6,657 nucleotides of DNA from an uncultured Lysobacterales bacterium (lineage in GTDB: Bacteria; Pseudomonadota; Gammaproteobacteria; Xanthomonadales; SZUA-36). The stretch is taken from assembly GCA_937995275.1 (NCBI GenBank), contig CALKKN010000294.1, forward strand, positions 1 to 6,657, written 5' to 3'. The notes beneath the pieces are model-generated. The model did not search any database. It saw only the letters and a program-made list of their open reading frames with translations, and had not been told where the DNA came from. The translations under genes and the position numbers were made by a program. This document shows, piece after piece, positions 5,198-6,657 of this stretch. Within the stretch, counting starts at the first letter, position 1, and every line of letters begins with the position of its first letter.

Positions 5198-6657
5198 TTG
5201 CGAACAGTTGGAGCCTGGCGGCTCAATGAAGATGAGTGCACCCTGACGCGGGGTGAAACCACGAAGCAGCTTTCGCCGCGAAGCATGTGCGTACTCGTCG
5301 CGCTGGTAGAGAAATGCGGCCAGGTCATCGCAAGCGAAGAGCTGCAGGAAAAGTTCTGGCCGAATTCCTATTCCGCCGAGCACGGCCTGCACAAAGCCAT
5401 TTCAGAAATCAGGACGGCCTTCGGCGACGACCCGAAGGCACCGCGTTATGTAAAAACGTTCGCCCGACGTGGTTATAGCTTCATCTATCAGAGCGAAGAT
5501 CAGGGCGTCCCCGCCAGCTCACAATCGGAGATCCGTGAGCGCCGCAACAAACTGGCGGAGCCACCCCGCGCTTCCGTCGCCGTGTTGCCGTTCATCAACA
5601 TCAGTGGCGATCCGGAAAACGAGTATTTCTCCGATGGCCTGGCTGAAGAATTGCTCAACGTTCTGACCAACATCAAGGAACTGAAGGTAGCCGCCCGAAC
5701 GTCGTCCTTTCACTTCAAGGGTCGCACGGGGGACATCTCGAAAATCGCGAGGCAGCTCGGCGTAGCTTCGATCCTCGAGGGCAGCGTGCGTCAATCCAGC
5801 ACGAGGATCAGAATCACGGCACAGCTCATCAACACCGCGGATGGCTATCACCTGTGGTCGGAAACCTTCGACCGGGTGCTTGATGACATTTTCGCGGTAC
5901 AGGACGAGATCGCATCAGCGGTGGCCAAGGCGCTCAAGGTGAAACTCCTGGGCGACGAGGTTCATTCCACCCATGACGGTGGAACCAAAAGCAAGGAGGC
6001 TTTCAAGGCCTATCTACTGGGCGAGCACCACCGTCACCGGGGGGACATGGAAGATGCGGCGCGTGCCGCGATCTCGGCCTACGAAAAGGCCCTTGCGCTG
6101 GATCCGGATTACGCCAAGGCGTATGTGGGCCTGGCCAGATCATGGGGCCAAATGGCTAGCAACAGTTTTTGCACCTATGAAGAGGGAGCCAGCCAGATGG
6201 AGAAGGCTGTCGCCCACGCAATCCGGCTGGCACCCGGGCTTGCGAGCGTCTATATGGCCCAGACAATTCTTTTAAATCACTTGAAGCAGGACCAGGTCGC
6301 CGCCCAGGCAGCAATAGGTAAAGCGCTTCAACTGAATCCCGGGAATGCGGAGATTTTGATCGAGTACGCTCGCATCCGGTGTTACCAGGGCCATGCCGAC
6401 GAAGCTGTCACCGCGGCCCGAAGGGCACTGGACCTCGATCCGGTTTCCTTGTTCACCAACCATTTCCTGGGACACATCCTGTATTTCTCCCGGCGCTACG
6501 AGGAGGCTATTCCCGCATTGCGCCAAACACTGGAAATGGACCCGCAGTACCCCAAGCCGCATTACTTCATCGCAATGAGCCTGTTCTGGCTGGGAGACGC
6601 CGAGGCTGCCTGGCGGGAGATTCAACTGGAACCGCTCGACTGGATGCGGTGGGCGGC
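5198..6657 (+). CDS. One-component regulator: winged helix, TolB-N-like domain, TPR repeats (partial at 3' end)
   Basis: The frame is open to the window edge, giving 486 visible residues. Residues about 1-98 are an OmpR/CadC-type winged-helix DNA-binding domain: GAWRLNEDE, LSPRSMCVLVALVEKCGQVI, EELQEKFWP, and the closing RYVKTFARRGYSFIY that matches the family's GRGYRF hairpin. A short polar linker follows (99-121). Residues about 122-251 (SVAVLPFINISGDPENEYFSDGLAEEL onward, to the KVKLL helix) match the TolB-N/FlgO-like domain often paired with such regulators; that assignment is from memory. From about 266 there are at least five TPR-type helix pairs ending in ALDP-like motifs. There is no hydrophobic membrane segment in the linker, unlike CadC and many relatives, so the protein is probably cytoplasmic. 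The start is inferred as TTG at 5198: it is the only start codon between the in-frame TGA at 5180 and Met30 inside the domain, and it has only a weak GGGA upstream. It is divergent from the small secreted protein gene. Confidence 0.85.
   Translation, partial: MRTVGAWRLNEDECTLTRGETTKQLSPRSMCVLVALVEKCGQVIASEELQEKFWPNSYSAEHGLHKAISEIRTAFGDDPKAPRYVKTFARRGYSFIYQSEDQGVPASSQSEIRERRNKLAEPPRASVAVLPFINISGDPENEYFSDGLAEELLNVLTNIKELKVAARTSSFHFKGRTGDISKIARQLGVASILEGSVRQSSTRIRITAQLINTADGYHLWSETFDRVLDDIFAVQDEIASAVAKALKVKLLGDEVHSTHDGGTKSKEAFKAYLLGEHHRHRGDMEDAARAAISAYEKALALDPDYAKAYVGLARSWGQMASNSFCTYEEGASQMEKAVAHAIRLAPGLASVYMAQTILLNHLKQDQVAAQAAIGKALQLNPGNAEILIEYARIRCYQGHADEAVTAARRALDLDPVSLFTNHFLGHILYFSRRYEEAIPALRQTLEMDPQYPKPHYFIAMSLFWLGDAEAAWREIQLEPLDWMRWA

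Noticed and set aside
5066..5392. Minus-strand open frame of 108 codons crossing the divergent region
   Set aside because: It overlaps the winged-helix coding sequence and the control region, with no recognisable product.
1..6657. CRISPR array, tRNA, rRNA or a known defence system
   Set aside because: No spacer-repeat periodicity, cloverleaf, rRNA segment or defence-type domain was seen on either strand.

Overview
The window is GC-rich (about 60% by eye) with proteobacterial-style genes: an AsmA-superfamily envelope protein, Sec-type signal peptides with AxA cleavage sites, a winged-helix/TolB-like/TPR regulator and an IS3-family insertion sequence. This combination suggests an environmental gammaproteobacterium such as a xanthomonad or chromatiales relative. 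That is an inference; no species is recognised.

Layout. (i) 1-119: the left end of an IS3-family insertion sequence, with the first 23 codons of its OrfA running leftward off the window and a terminal inverted repeat ending at about 119. (ii) 120-379: a spacer with no supported gene. (iii) 380-3136 (+): a 918-residue, cysteine-free, membrane-anchored AsmA/DUF748-like protein with a recurring internal module. (iv) 3152-4180 (-): a secreted seven-bladed YVTN-type beta-propeller, convergent with (iii) and only 15 bases from it. A well-formed sigma70 promoter lies about 260 bases upstream of its start, with a palindrome over the -35 box. (v) 4544-4584: a long hairpin terminator for the next gene. 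(vi) 4630-5022 (-): a small secreted four-cysteine protein of unknown function. (vii) 5023-5197: a divergent intergenic region carrying four helically phased CTCC(T) repeats. (viii) 5198-6657 (+), open at the window edge: a one-component regulator with an OmpR-type winged helix, a TolB-N-like domain and TPRs.

How the parts may work together. The regulator and the small secreted protein are divergent and share a 175-base control region. Its 10-11 base repeat phasing is what OmpR-type winged helices usually read, so local and possibly autoregulatory control is the simplest model. The beta-propeller follows the small protein on the same strand but has its own promoter and is separated from it by a terminator. 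Both are exported and share the signal-peptide ending AWAG, so they may act in the same compartment. The AsmA-like gene appears to be an independent envelope gene. The most distinctive signals are the phased repeats, the five-histidine ring predicted in the propeller, and the four-fold internal module in the AsmA-like protein.
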